Origin: Acidobacteriota bacterium
GTDB taxonomy: Bacteria > Acidobacteriota > Thermoanaerobaculia > Gp7-AA8
Assembly: GCA_003222375.1 (NCBI GenBank)
Contig: QHVX01000042.1
Location: 1-18,952 of the forward strand
Direction: 5' to 3'
DNA: 18,952 nt
Below, in pieces: positions 1 through 6,978 of this stretch. The position numbers and the translations under genes were made by a program. The notes under the pieces were generated by a model. The model ran no database searches, had not been told where the DNA came from, and worked only from the letters and a program-made list of their open reading frames with translations. The first letter of the stretch is position 1; every line of letters starts with the position of its first letter.

Positions 1-1829
1 CGTTCGTCGCTCGGCAACGACTCGGTTCCCGGCGATGTGATGCGGCGCAGCACCTCGTGCGCCTGTTCCGCGAACTGCAGAACCTCTTCACGCGCGCGCT
101 GCTCATCCTCGATTTTGATGACCGGCAGCGGCACGGTCGGCGTCACGCTGGGCGGGAGGGGGGCGGGTTGGGCGGCGGGGGTGGGTGGGGCGGAGCGCAG
201 CGCCACGATCTCCTCGTTCGCCGATCGTAATTTGTCGGCGAGCGCTTCGCGATTTTGCCGCTCGCCGTCGAGTTTCTGCTGCATCGCGTTCAACTTGATC
301 GCGAGATTTCGCGCTTCGGCCCGCGCGGCCTCGCGTTCTTCGATCGCCTTCCCAACGTCCGATTCATGATCGGTTGCCATGTGATTGACGATCGTTTGCA
401 GCTTCTCACTCCATTCCGCTTCGACCTTGTCGCGGATGCTTTTTTCGTCGACCGTCGTCGTTTGCGTCCGCAACGTCGCGATTTCCTGCTCGAGACGCTC
501 GTGCTCCGCCTTCTGGCGCACGAGTTGTTGCGTGAGCTGGTCGTCGCGCTGCAGGAGTCCGAGGCGGCCGTCGCGTGCGCTTTGGAGCTGCTGTTCCAAT
601 CCTTTGAGTTTCAGATTGAGCGACCGCAGCTCGGCCTTGGCGGCCTCGCGGGCTTCGATGTGCTCGCCGATCGCGTCTTCGTGATCACTAGTCAACTCAT
701 TGACTATCTTCTGCAGCTTTTTGCCCCAGTCGAGATCGATGCTTTCCCGCAGCGTCTTCTCATCCACGGCCGGACGCGCATCGAGCTGTTCGCGGAACGC
801 CTGTCGCTCGCGATCGAGCGCTTCGTGGAGATCGCTTTGGAAGCGCTGGCGTTCCTCGTCGAGCTGTCGCGTCAATTCCTGACCGGCGCTCAGAAGCTGT
901 TGCGCCGTTCGCCGGCTCTCCTCGAGTTGCCGCTGGAGCTCGGTGACGCGCGCGGTGAGCTTGCGTCCCTCGTTCTGAACTTCATCGCGCTCCTTGGCGT
1001 GAGACGAGGACATCAATTGCAGCTTGGCATTCCATTGCGAGTCGATGTCGCGAAGCGCGCGCTGATTTTCGGCGCGCAGAGATTCCAGAGCGGCGGCGTG
1101 TCCCGTGCTCGCCTGCTGGACCTTCGCCCGCCATTCGGCTTCGGTGGAAGCGCGCGTTCCGGCTTTATCGACCTCCGCCTGCTGGCGGGCATCTTCGATC
1201 TCGCGACGCGCGCGCTGGCGCTCGGCGCGCAGTCCCTCGAGCTCCTGCATCGACGATGCGAGGCGCTTGTCGAAATCGGCGAGTTGTAACTGCAAGTTCT
1301 CGCGTTCGCTCTGAAGCGCATCGGCAGTTTTCTGGAGCGCGGCCGTATTCTGCTTTTCACGGTCGATCTGCGCACGAAGCTGATCGTTCCCGGCGCGCGC
1401 TTTCTGAATTTCCTCGGCCGCCTTCGCGCGCGCTTGCGAGAGTGTCGATTCGACGGAGTCGATCTTTTGGCGCAACCCGGAATTGGTCTGCAGTACATCC
1501 TGAACATCGCGCGTGAGCGAGTCCGTTCGGCCCTGACTCTCTTCGCGATTGCGCTGGATCTCCGTGCGAAGCTCGTCGATCACGCGCTGCGCTTCGACGA
1601 GATCCTCGGAAGCGCCGACCGGTACCGCGGCCACAGGTTCGGCAATGGCGGCCCGCCGCTCGCGCGGCCGAAGTGTTTCGAAAATCGCAACGCCGAGGAC
1701 GAGAGCCGAGCCGTAGCGGATGGCGGGAGAGACGTTCGGCAACGCGAGTGTCAGCGCGCCGCTGAAGCCGGCAACCAGTATCAACAATGCAACTGCCCGC
1801 GCAATGGCGAGAAGCAGCCGCCGCATCAT
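1..1829 (-). CDS. Membrane-anchored coiled-coil protein, partial (C-terminus beyond window)
   Basis: One frame stays open from an ATG at 1829 to the left edge (609 codons, no stop), so the protein is truncated by the window. Residues 5-30 and about 36-53 are hydrophobic and look like two membrane helices; residues 75-545 are almost pure charged, Gln/Glu/Arg/Ala-rich coiled coil; 547-570 is a Pro-rich linker, followed by the start of another helix. Inside the coil, W-x-x-K-[LV]-Q occurs four times (Trp233, 266, 368, 473), and residues 355-416 resemble 460-521 at an offset of 105 residues. A second ATG lies at 1826. The gene diverges from ispG. I do not recognise the family; the architecture suggests a cytoplasmic scaffold or tether at the inner membrane (inference). 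Open frames on the opposite strand here are shadows. Confidence 0.8.
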   Translation of the reverse strand, partial: MMRRLLLAIARAVALLILVAGFSGALTLALPNVSPAIRYGSALVLGVAIFETLRPRERRAAIAEPVAAVPVGASEDLVEAQRVIDELRTEIQRNREESQGRTDSLTRDVQDVLQTNSGLRQKIDSVESTLSQARAKAAEEIQKARAGNDQLRAQIDREKQNTAALQKTADALQSERENLQLQLADFDKRLASSMQELEGLRAERQRARREIEDARQQAEVDKAGTRASTEAEWRAKVQQASTGHAAALESLRAENQRALRDIDSQWNAKLQLMSSSHAKERDEVQNEGRKLTARVTELQRQLEESRRTAQQLLSAGQELTRQLDEERQRFQSDLHEALDRERQAFREQLDARPAVDEKTLRESIDLDWGKKLQKIVNELTSDHEDAIGEHIEAREAAKAELRSLNLKLKGLEQQLQSARDGRLGLLQRDDQLTQQLVRQKAEHERLEQEIATLRTQTTTVDEKSIRDKVEAEWSEKLQTIVNHMATDHESDVGKAIEEREAARAEARNLAIKLNAMQQKLDGERQNREALADKLRSANEEIVALRSAPPTPAAQPAPLPPSVTPTVPLPVIKIEDEQRAREEVLQFAEQAHEVLRRITSPGTESLPSDE

Positions 1830-1834
1830 AGTTT

Positions 1835-1840
1835 AGTGTA
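1835..1840 (-). promoter_or_regulatory. Candidate -10 (TACACT) of the coiled-coil gene
   Basis: TACACT on the minus strand ends five bases before the ATG at 1829, and no Shine-Dalgarno sequence lies between them. This fits transcription starting at or next to the start codon, as for several other genes here. No convincing -35 was seen. Confidence 0.3.
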
Positions 1841-1843
1841 GCC

Positions 1844-1859
1844 GATTCCGACCGGAATC
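1844..1859. promoter_or_regulatory. Perfect 7+7 bp palindrome in divergent gap
   Basis: GATTCCG-AC-CGGAATC is a perfect inverted repeat with a 2-base spacer. It sits in the 58-base gap between the divergent coiled-coil gene and ispG, next to the proposed -10 elements of both. Position and symmetry fit a dimeric repressor site, but no regulator can be assigned. Confidence 0.4.
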
Positions 1860-1861
1860 TT

Positions 1862-1867
1862 TAGAAT
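1862..1867 (+). promoter_or_regulatory. Candidate -10 (TAGAAT) of ispG
   Basis: TAGAAT lies 20 bases before the GTG start of ispG, which would give a leader of about 14 bases. No good -35 is visible upstream, so the call rests on the hexamer and its position only. Confidence 0.3.
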
Positions 1868-1887
1868 TCACAAGCGTTAATCACGGC

Positions 1888-3033
1888 GTGACCGAGAGAA
1901 AAACCCGCGAAGTTCGCATCGGCAACGTCTCCATCGGCGCCGGCAATCCGATCGCCGTGCAGTCGATGACCGCCACGCGGACCCAGGACATCGACGCGAC
2001 CGTTCGCCAGGTCGAGCTCCTCGAACAAGCGGGTGCCGATATCATCCGTATCGCGATCGACACCGCCAAAGACGTCGTCGCTCTTTCGGAAGTCCGCAAA
2101 GCGCGTGCTGACGCGAATCTGGTCATCGATCTTCAGGAAAATTACCGGCTCGCGGAAAGAGTCGCACCCTTCGTTCAGAAACTTCGCTACAACCCGGGAC
2201 ATCTGCATCACATCGAGCGCGAGAAGCCGATTCGCGACAAAGTGCGCTACCTGGTCGACGTCGCGCGGGATCACGGATGCGCGATGCGCATCGGCGTCAA
2301 CTGCGGTTCGGTTGATCCTGAAAAACTGAGCCGGTACGCGAAGAATGATTCGATCACGCCGATGGTCGAATCAGCGCTCGAGCATGCTGCGATGCTCGAC
2401 GATCTCGGATTCGATCAGTACTGCGTGTCGCTCAAGGATTCCGATCCCAACAAAGTGATCGACGCGAACGTCCTGTTCACCGAGTCGCGGCCCGACGTTC
2501 CACTACACCTCGGCGTCACCGAGGCCGGGATGCCGCCTGACGGCGTGATCAAGACGCGCGTTGCGTTCGAACAACTCATTACGCGAGGTATCGGCGACAC
2601 CATCCGCGTATCGCTGACGCTTCCGTTCGAACGCAAAGGTGAAGAGGTCACCGTCGGCCGCCAGATTCTCGACGACATCGCGAACAAGCGCTTCCGCTCC
2701 GTTCCACGCTTCGAGCAGCACGGGCTGAACATCATCAGTTGCCCGTCGTGCTCGCGCGTCGAGAACGAAGCGTTCATCGATCTGGCGCAAAACGTCCGCG
2801 ACATGACGGACTACGCCAAGGAGCACGACATCACGATCGCGGTGATGGGCTGCCGCGTCAACGGTCCGGGCGAAACGGACGACGCCGACCTGGGCATGTG
2901 GTGCGCTCCGAGTTTCGTCAATCTCAAGCGCGGGCCGCAGACGCTCGGGCAGTTCACCTACGATGAAATCCTCGGCCGCTTGCGCCTCGAGCTCGATAAG
3001 CTCATCGAGGAAAAAGGAGCGTCGTCATTCTGA
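1888..3033 (+). CDS. ispG: 4-hydroxy-3-methylbut-2-en-1-yl diphosphate synthase (IspG/GcpE)
   Basis: Cytosolic iron-sulfur enzyme of the MEP isoprenoid pathway that converts MEcPP to HMBPP. The 381-aa product matches the short bacterial form. It begins with an IGNVSIGAGNPIAVQSMT segment typical of the family N-terminus, includes GVNCGS (136-141), and carries the [4Fe-4S] ligands in CPSC (Cys285, Cys288), Cys322 and Glu329 of the CRVNGPGE motif. The start is GTG at 1888; it places the family N-terminus correctly, and there is no ATG or Shine-Dalgarno nearby. The last residues (SSF) and the TGA stop lie inside a REP-like palindrome, so the extreme C-terminus is probably not conserved. lspA follows on the same strand 73 bases downstream. 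Confidence 0.97.
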   Translation: MTERKTREVRIGNVSIGAGNPIAVQSMTATRTQDIDATVRQVELLEQAGADIIRIAIDTAKDVVALSEVRKARADANLVIDLQENYRLAERVAPFVQKLRYNPGHLHHIEREKPIRDKVRYLVDVARDHGCAMRIGVNCGSVDPEKLSRYAKNDSITPMVESALEHAAMLDDLGFDQYCVSLKDSDPNKVIDANVLFTESRPDVPLHLGVTEAGMPPDGVIKTRVAFEQLITRGIGDTIRVSLTLPFERKGEEVTVGRQILDDIANKRFRSVPRFEQHGLNIISCPSCSRVENEAFIDLAQNVRDMTDYAKEHDITIAVMGCRVNGPGETDDADLGMWCAPSFVNLKRGPQTLGQFTYDEILGRLRLELDKLIEEKGASSF

Positions 3034-3100
3034 GCGCAGCGAAGAATCTCAAGTTACCGTCTCGGAGATCCTTCGCCGTCTTCGCGGCTCAGGATGACGG
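3024..3100. repeat. REP-like palindromic element (GTCATYCTGAGC type)
   Basis: The left arm GTCATTCTGAGCGCAGCGAA and the right arm, which ends in GGCTCAGGATGACGG, form a long imperfect inverted repeat with GAATCTC/GAGATCC as inner arms. The word GTCATCCTGAGC followed by GCGAAGGATCT is a dispersed palindrome I recall from many GC-rich soil bacteria (from memory, not searched). The element overlaps the last codons and stop of ispG and ends six bases before lspA. In RNA it would fold into a large hairpin that could terminate or attenuate transcription between the two genes. Confidence 0.65.
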
Positions 3101-3106
3101 TACACG

Positions 3107-3616
3107 ATGAAACGTCTCCCCTATCTGCTGATTTCTCTCGCAGTCATCGCGCTGGATGCATGGACGAAGTGGATGGTCAGCACGCACATCGACATGCACG
3201 ACTCCGTTTCGCTCATCCCGAATCTTTTTCAACTCGTCCACGTGCGCAACACCGGCGCCGCCTTTGGAATCGGAGCGAATGCGCAATCGGCGATCGTTCC
3301 GCTGCTCTTGAACATCGGCGCGATCGGCGTCTTCTTCGTTGTCGTGGCCTACGCATTTCGCACCGCGGTCACCGACCGCCTGCTCCAGGTCGGCTTGCAT
3401 TTGATCCTCGGCGGCGCGATCGGCAATCTCATCGATCGCTTCCGCCTCGGCTACGTCGTGGACTTTCTCGATGTCTACCTCAACTGGGGCGGGCAGACGC
3501 ACCACTGGCCGGCATTCAACGTCGCCGACTCCGCGATCTGCATCGGCATCGGACTGCTCTTTCTCGACATGCGCAAGAAGCCGGAAGAGCGGACTAACGC
3601 TTCGGTTCCAGCCTGA
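3107..3616 (+). CDS. lspA: Lipoprotein signal peptidase II (LspA)
   Basis: Inner-membrane aspartyl protease that cleaves the signal peptide of diacylglyceryl-modified prolipoproteins. The 169-aa product has four hydrophobic segments (about 4-24, 60-84, 95-110, 138-154), the LDAWTKW motif (Asp17), VRNTGAAFG (46-54), GNLIDR (106-111), and the two catalytic aspartates in VVDF (Asp119) and NVAD (Asp141). Length and domain order are normal. The ATG lies six bases after the palindromic element and has no Shine-Dalgarno. The 3' end overlaps the convergent lipoprotein gene by 23 bases, and that neighbour encodes a plausible LspA substrate. Confidence 0.96.
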   Translation: MKRLPYLLISLAVIALDAWTKWMVSTHIDMHDSVSLIPNLFQLVHVRNTGAAFGIGANAQSAIVPLLLNIGAIGVFFVVVAYAFRTAVTDRLLQVGLHLILGGAIGNLIDRFRLGYVVDFLDVYLNWGGQTHHWPAFNVADSAICIGIGLLFLDMRKKPEERTNASVPA

Positions 3617-4109
3617 TATCCACGCGGCGCGGCGACTGCTCGAACACTGCGCCTGTGTGAATGTCGATTAGCAAGCCCGCCGACAACACGATTCCTGCCA
3701 CGGCCACCGGCGAGATCGAACCTGATCCTGACGCCGACGCCGTCACGATCCCACCGCTCGTCGAGCCATTGCTGCCAGCGATCTCGACGTGGCTCGACTC
3801 GACGATTCCTGCCGCCAGGCCTGCCGGAACGACGTTGGTCAACGCCGCCGGCGCCAACGTTCGATGAAACTGGACAATCGATTGCTGCCAACCGGTTTTC
3901 GTCAACGTGATCATGCACGCCCGGTCGCGACGCTGGAGCGTAAGCGTCATCGGCGTTGTTCCGACGCTCATCGCACCGCGGCCGCAATCGAGCTGCACGC
4001 TCGCGCCGGGGGGCGTCGATGTGACAGGAATGCTCTGCAGATCGTGGTGAATCGCCGTCGCGCAACTGGTGAGCGCGACGGCGACGATCACCGCACCGAA
4101 GCGGCGCAT
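3594..4109 (-). CDS. PEGA-like lipoprotein
   Basis: About 171 aa with a short lipoprotein signal: basic MRRF, a hydrophobic run and the lipobox LTSC (Cys16). Residues about 27-72 (VTSTPPGASVQLDCG, then GTTPMTLTL) resemble a PEGA surface domain, in which small Pro/Gly-rich beta repeats follow STPPGA. A Gly/Ser-rich hydrophobic stretch and the ending IDIHTGAVFEQSPRRV follow, a pattern I associate with PEGA-type lipoproteins. ATG 4109 is preferred; GTG 4112 is possible. The start lies four bases after the stop of the slipin gene, so translation may be coupled, but a TAGAAT six bases upstream also allows a separate transcript. Likely exported and membrane-anchored by LspA and its partners; its function is unknown. 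Confidence 0.75.
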   Translation of the reverse strand: MRRFGAVIVAVALTSCATAIHHDLQSIPVTSTPPGASVQLDCGRGAMSVGTTPMTLTLQRRDRACMITLTKTGWQQSIVQFHRTLAPAALTNVVPAGLAAGIVESSHVEIAGSNGSTSGGIVTASASGSGSISPVAVAGIVLSAGLLIDIHTGAVFEQSPRRVDIRLEPKR

Positions 4110-4113
4110 CACT

Positions 4114-5003
4114 TCATTCTACGGTGCCAGTCGAGCTGGTCAGCTTCTGCTGGTTGAGCGCGGCGGCGCCGAGAAGTCCGCCCATGCCCATCGACTCGAC
4201 GGCTGAGGAAGGAACGAGCATCAGAGCGCCTTTCTCCTTGAGGCCTTCATACAGCATGTTCATCGCCCGCAGATGCAGCGCGGTCGGATTGTCGTGATAC
4301 GACACGGACGCTTCCTTGAACAGTTTCGCGATCTCCACTTCGGCGGTGCCGAGGATGATGCGGGCTTGTTTTTCGCGGGAGGCTTGCGCTTCGCGCGACA
4401 TGGCATCCTGCAGCGCGTCGGGGATGATCACGTCGCGCATCTCGACCGATTGCACGCTGACACCCCACGGATTGCAGCGCTGATCGATGAGGTCCTGCAA
4501 CAGCTCTTCGATCCGCTCGCGTCCGCGCAGAAGATCTGTCAGGCCGGTGCGGCCGATAATGTCGCGCAGTGCTGTCTGCGCGGCCCAGCTCACTGCTTCC
4601 TTGTACTCCTGCACTTCCAACGCTGCTTTCTCGGCGTCGTACACCATCCAGAAAAGAACGGCATCGACGTTGACGGGGACGGTGTCGGAGGTCAGCGTCT
4701 GCTCGGCGGCGAAGCTGGTCGTGATCACGCGTTGATCGATCCAGCTCGACACGCTGTCGATCAGCGGCACGACCCAGAACAATCCCGGCCCTCGCAGCCC
4801 TGCTTGGCGACTTTCGGCGACAACGAGAGGATCAATCCGAGCAGCATGGCGCCCAAAAACCACATCGGATTGCGCCGCACGATGGCCAGCGGAATTCCGG
4901 CGGCGCCGACGATGATCCAGACCATCGCCGCGACGATGTTCATTCGCGGATTCCAGGCAACCTGCGTTTTGCTACCGGCAACTGGGACAACGGGGACAAT
5001 CAT
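4114..5003 (-). pseudogene. SPFH/slipin (band 7) gene with internal deletion and frameshift
   Basis: From ATG 5003 one frame encodes two membrane segments and reaches LSLSPKVAKQ (around 4800); the homology then continues in another frame from GLRGPGLFWVVPLIDSVSSW to the stop at 4114. Slipins normally have about 13 residues between these blocks (an ERAVVLRLG-like strand), which are absent here. The rest is strongly conserved: SWIDQR, TLTSDTVPVNVDAVLFWMV, RDIIGRTGLTDLLRGRE, VEMRDVIIPDALQDAMSREA and VPSSAVESMG. Slipins are membrane-associated scaffolds that form oligomeric microdomains. ATG 5003 is favoured because AAGGAG lies 7 bases upstream; ATG 5009 overlaps the gntR stop as ATGA but has poor spacing. 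A 249-aa frame from ATG 4863 exists, but its first ~20 residues are out-of-frame sequence. Real pseudogene or assembly/sequencing error cannot be told apart here. Confidence 0.8.
4116..4121 (-). promoter_or_regulatory. Candidate leaderless -10 (TAGAAT) of the lipoprotein gene
   Basis: TAGAAT on the minus strand ends exactly six bases before ATG 4109, inside the last codons of the slipin gene. The spacing matches leaderless initiation, so the lipoprotein could be expressed apart from the slipin. Confidence 0.35.
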
Positions 5004-5005
5004 GG

Positions 5006-5386
5006 TCATTCTCCTTCCCTGATGCGCCGCGCAAGGGCGCGAACGACCTCGCGCGGTTTGTAGCCAAGCGATGTGGCTTCCGTAAGGAACCGATCGATGG
5101 CCTGCCGAAGCCGACGCTCGCGATAGGGCGCGTTCGTCTTCTGCGGGACGCCTTCGGCGACGAAGGTTCCTACGCCGCGTTTGGTGCTCAGCACTCCGTC
5201 GCGTTCGAGCGCGAGGTAAACGCGAGCGACCGTATTGGCGTTTACGCGCAATTCGACTGCGAGTTGCCGAACGGTTGGCAACTGTTGGCCGGGCTTGATG
5301 TTGCCGGTGGCGATGCCGACGCGGATCTCGCGCTCGAGCTGCGCATAAATCGGGAGGGGATCTTTGGCGTCGAGACGGAGTTGCAT
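5006..5386 (-). CDS. GntR-family transcriptional regulator, YtrA subfamily
   Basis: A 126-aa regulator with an N-terminal winged helix-turn-helix (about residues 10-77: PLPIYAQLEREI, GQQLPTVRQLAVELRVNANT, GVLSTKRGVGTFV) and only about 45 residues after it, mostly one amphipathic helix. That short tail is typical of the YtrA subfamily, which lacks a large effector domain and usually represses a co-transcribed membrane-protein operon. It is first in a minus-strand operon with a slipin and a lipoprotein; its TGA overlaps a slipin ATG as ATGA. A perfect 22-bp palindrome lies four bases upstream of the ATG, so autorepression of the operon is likely. There is no Shine-Dalgarno before the ATG. Confidence 0.92.
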   Translation of the reverse strand: MQLRLDAKDPLPIYAQLEREIRVGIATGNIKPGQQLPTVRQLAVELRVNANTVARVYLALERDGVLSTKRGVGTFVAEGVPQKTNAPYRERRLRQAIDRFLTEATSLGYKPREVVRALARRIREGE

Positions 5387-5390
5387 ACTA

Positions 5391-5412
5391 TTGTACTAGT
5401 AATATAGTACAA
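5391..5412. promoter_or_regulatory. Palindromic operator overlapping gntR promoter
   Basis: TTGTACTA-N6-TAGTACAA is a perfect inverted repeat with 8-bp arms. It lies between the stop of the upstream glycosyltransferase gene (5413) and the gntR ATG (5386) and is very AT-rich compared with its surroundings. On the minus strand it contains possible -10 elements (TATATT; TACAAT three bases from the ATG), so a bound dimer would block the promoter. It is the best candidate for the GntR/YtrA protein's own operator. Confidence 0.75.
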
Positions 5413-6554
5413 TTATGGCCGGGCGGCAACGATCGCCAGAAATGTTGTCAGCGCCGTCACCTGCAGGACCAGGCGTTCCCATGACCAGCGGACGTGCCAC
5501 GAGACATCGTGCGGCGTGATGACGCGCTCGCGAGGAAGCGCTCCTCGCCCACGACGCGCCGCCATCCGATCGCCAGCGCCACGACGAGGCCGATCCAGAA
5601 AATCACGCGACCCGGCGAATAGGCAGCCATCGCCTGCAACATCGGCGCGGGATTCGTGACGTGCTCGACGATCCTGCCGATCAGGCCGCCCTCGGCAAAA
5701 TCGCTGCGAAGATGATGCAGACGGCTGATGATCAACCAGGGAAACGGAATGGCGACCGCCGGCCACAATTTCGGGACCAGTTGTTTCGCGCCCGAGATCA
5801 TCAACGCGATCGCGACGGCGACGATGAGCGTCAGGCCCTCGTTCTTGCACGATGCGGCGAATCCGAGGAAAACGGCACATCGCGTGATGTTCTCGCGCTT
5901 GCGCAGCGGCAAAATCGCCGCGATGCTGTAGGCGATCAGCGGACCTTCGGCATCTCCGACATATGGCGAGAAGACGAGCGGCATCAGAATCAGAGCCGCC
6001 AGCGCTCCGATCCAGCCGCGCAGCTCCGATCGAATGATGAGCAGCGCCGCGATGCCGCATCCGATGCTCAGCGCTCCCGCCCATCGATCGATCCACGCAC
6101 CGCCGACCAGCGCCTGAAAATCGTAGGCCAGCGGCACCAGCAACGGATAGTCGGGATGCGCGAATGCATTGAACGGCTGAGCGAGAAAGTTCCAATCGAT
6201 GCCGTGCGCGACCCAGAACTTCTCAGCCTTCAAGCCCCAGATGCAGATGTAATCGATCTCGGTCGGGGACGCGATCGTCGCGAAGCGCGCGTAGCCCGCG
6301 ATCAACACGAGCGTCGCGAGATCGATTATGGAGTGCGGCAGCTTGCTGCCGCTTTCGTAACGCCGAAGCCAAAGCGGCGCCAAGGCGCCGCACTCCAAAA
6401 TGATTGCCGCGATCACGATCGGCCGCGACCACGGAAGGATACAAAGAATCGCGGCCTGAATTCCGACGCCTAACAGATACGCCTCGCCGAGGCGGCGGGA
6501 GAATGGCAGGCCTGCGGCAATCGCCAGAAGCGCGGTGATGATCGCCGCGATCAT
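5413..6554 (-). pseudogene. GT-C-like membrane glycosyltransferase with internal deletion and frameshift
   Basis: A polytopic membrane protein with about ten hydrophobic segments, an early loop TEIDYICIWGLKAEKFW and the motif HPDYPLLVP, resembling uncharacterised GT-C-type (PMT/ArnT-like) transferases that use lipid-linked sugars at the outer face of the inner membrane. The frame starting at ATG 6554 runs to VVGEERFLA (near 5540). The expected ending VITPHDVSWHVRWSWERL then appears in another frame and runs to the TAA at 5413. In relatives I recall, 15-20 hydrophobic residues separate these blocks, so a piece is missing and the frame is lost. Without correction the frame ends at 5457 with a low-complexity tail. 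ATG 6554 overlaps the upstream TGA as ATGA. The exact sugar and acceptor are unknown. Confidence 0.7.
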
Positions 6555-6955
6555 CGGCGCATCAACTCGCCTTCCGGCGAGCGCCAGATTGTCGCGAAGC
6601 CGATGACGCGCGGACACCCGTGCCAGCAGACGAGATACTGCGCGTCGTTGACGCGATCGATCGGCACGACACGCTTGTCAGGCATCAGAAATGGTGCGCG
6701 GCGAAACGCGTAGCCGTAGCCGCCCTCCCATTCCCGAAACGGAACCCACAACGCGACCGTCGCGCCGCTGGGCATGCGCGCGCTCGCGTCGACGAGCAAT
6801 TTCCGCAATCCCGGAATGCGGCGATACGGCAGCTCGGTGTATGCCGCGCGCAATCCGTCGCCGTTCATGGCGAAGATGCGCAGGTACATCGGCTGAAATG
6901 AGCCGATTGCGATCGCGACGAACGCCGCTGCGGTGATGACCGCACGGAGCCGCAT
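6551..6955 (-). CDS. Small membrane-anchored protein, unknown function
   Basis: A 134-aa protein with one N-terminal hydrophobic helix (about residues 5-22), followed by a soluble region with ASARMPSGATVALWVPF, YGYAFRRAPFLMPDKRV and DAQYLVCWHGCPRV; it probably faces the periplasm. The soluble part resembles the extracytoplasmic tail segments found next to GT-C membrane transferases, but I cannot name a family. ATG 6955 is chosen because the upstream in-frame ATG (6988) would overlap the divergent gene starting at 6979. Its TGA overlaps the ATG of the glycosyltransferase gene (ATGA), so the two are translationally coupled and probably act together in glycan assembly. Confidence 0.65.
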   Translation of the reverse strand: MRLRAVITAAAFVAIAIGSFQPMYLRIFAMNGDGLRAAYTELPYRRIPGLRKLLVDASARMPSGATVALWVPFREWEGGYGYAFRRAPFLMPDKRVVPIDRVNDAQYLVCWHGCPRVIGFATIWRSPEGELMRR

Positions 6956-6966
6956 CGCGAACACCG

Positions 6967-6972
6967 TACCAT
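6967..6972 (+). promoter_or_regulatory. Candidate leaderless -10 (TACCAT)
   Basis: TACCAT is followed by exactly six bases and then ATG 6979. The whole divergent gap is only 23 bases and has no Shine-Dalgarno, so a leaderless transcript is the simplest reading. Confidence 0.4.
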
Positions 6973-6978
6973 AGACGT

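Noticed and set aside
255..1289. 344-residue open frame on the plus strand
   Set aside because: It is the antisense shadow of the coiled-coil gene. The minus-strand frame is open for all 609 codons, has heptad-like composition and a plausible start, while the plus frame has no domain or start signal.
4815..4863. ATG 4863 as the true start of the slipin
   Set aside because: The ~20 residues it adds read through the second membrane segment in the wrong frame. The real N-terminus with two membrane helices is in the frame starting at 5003.
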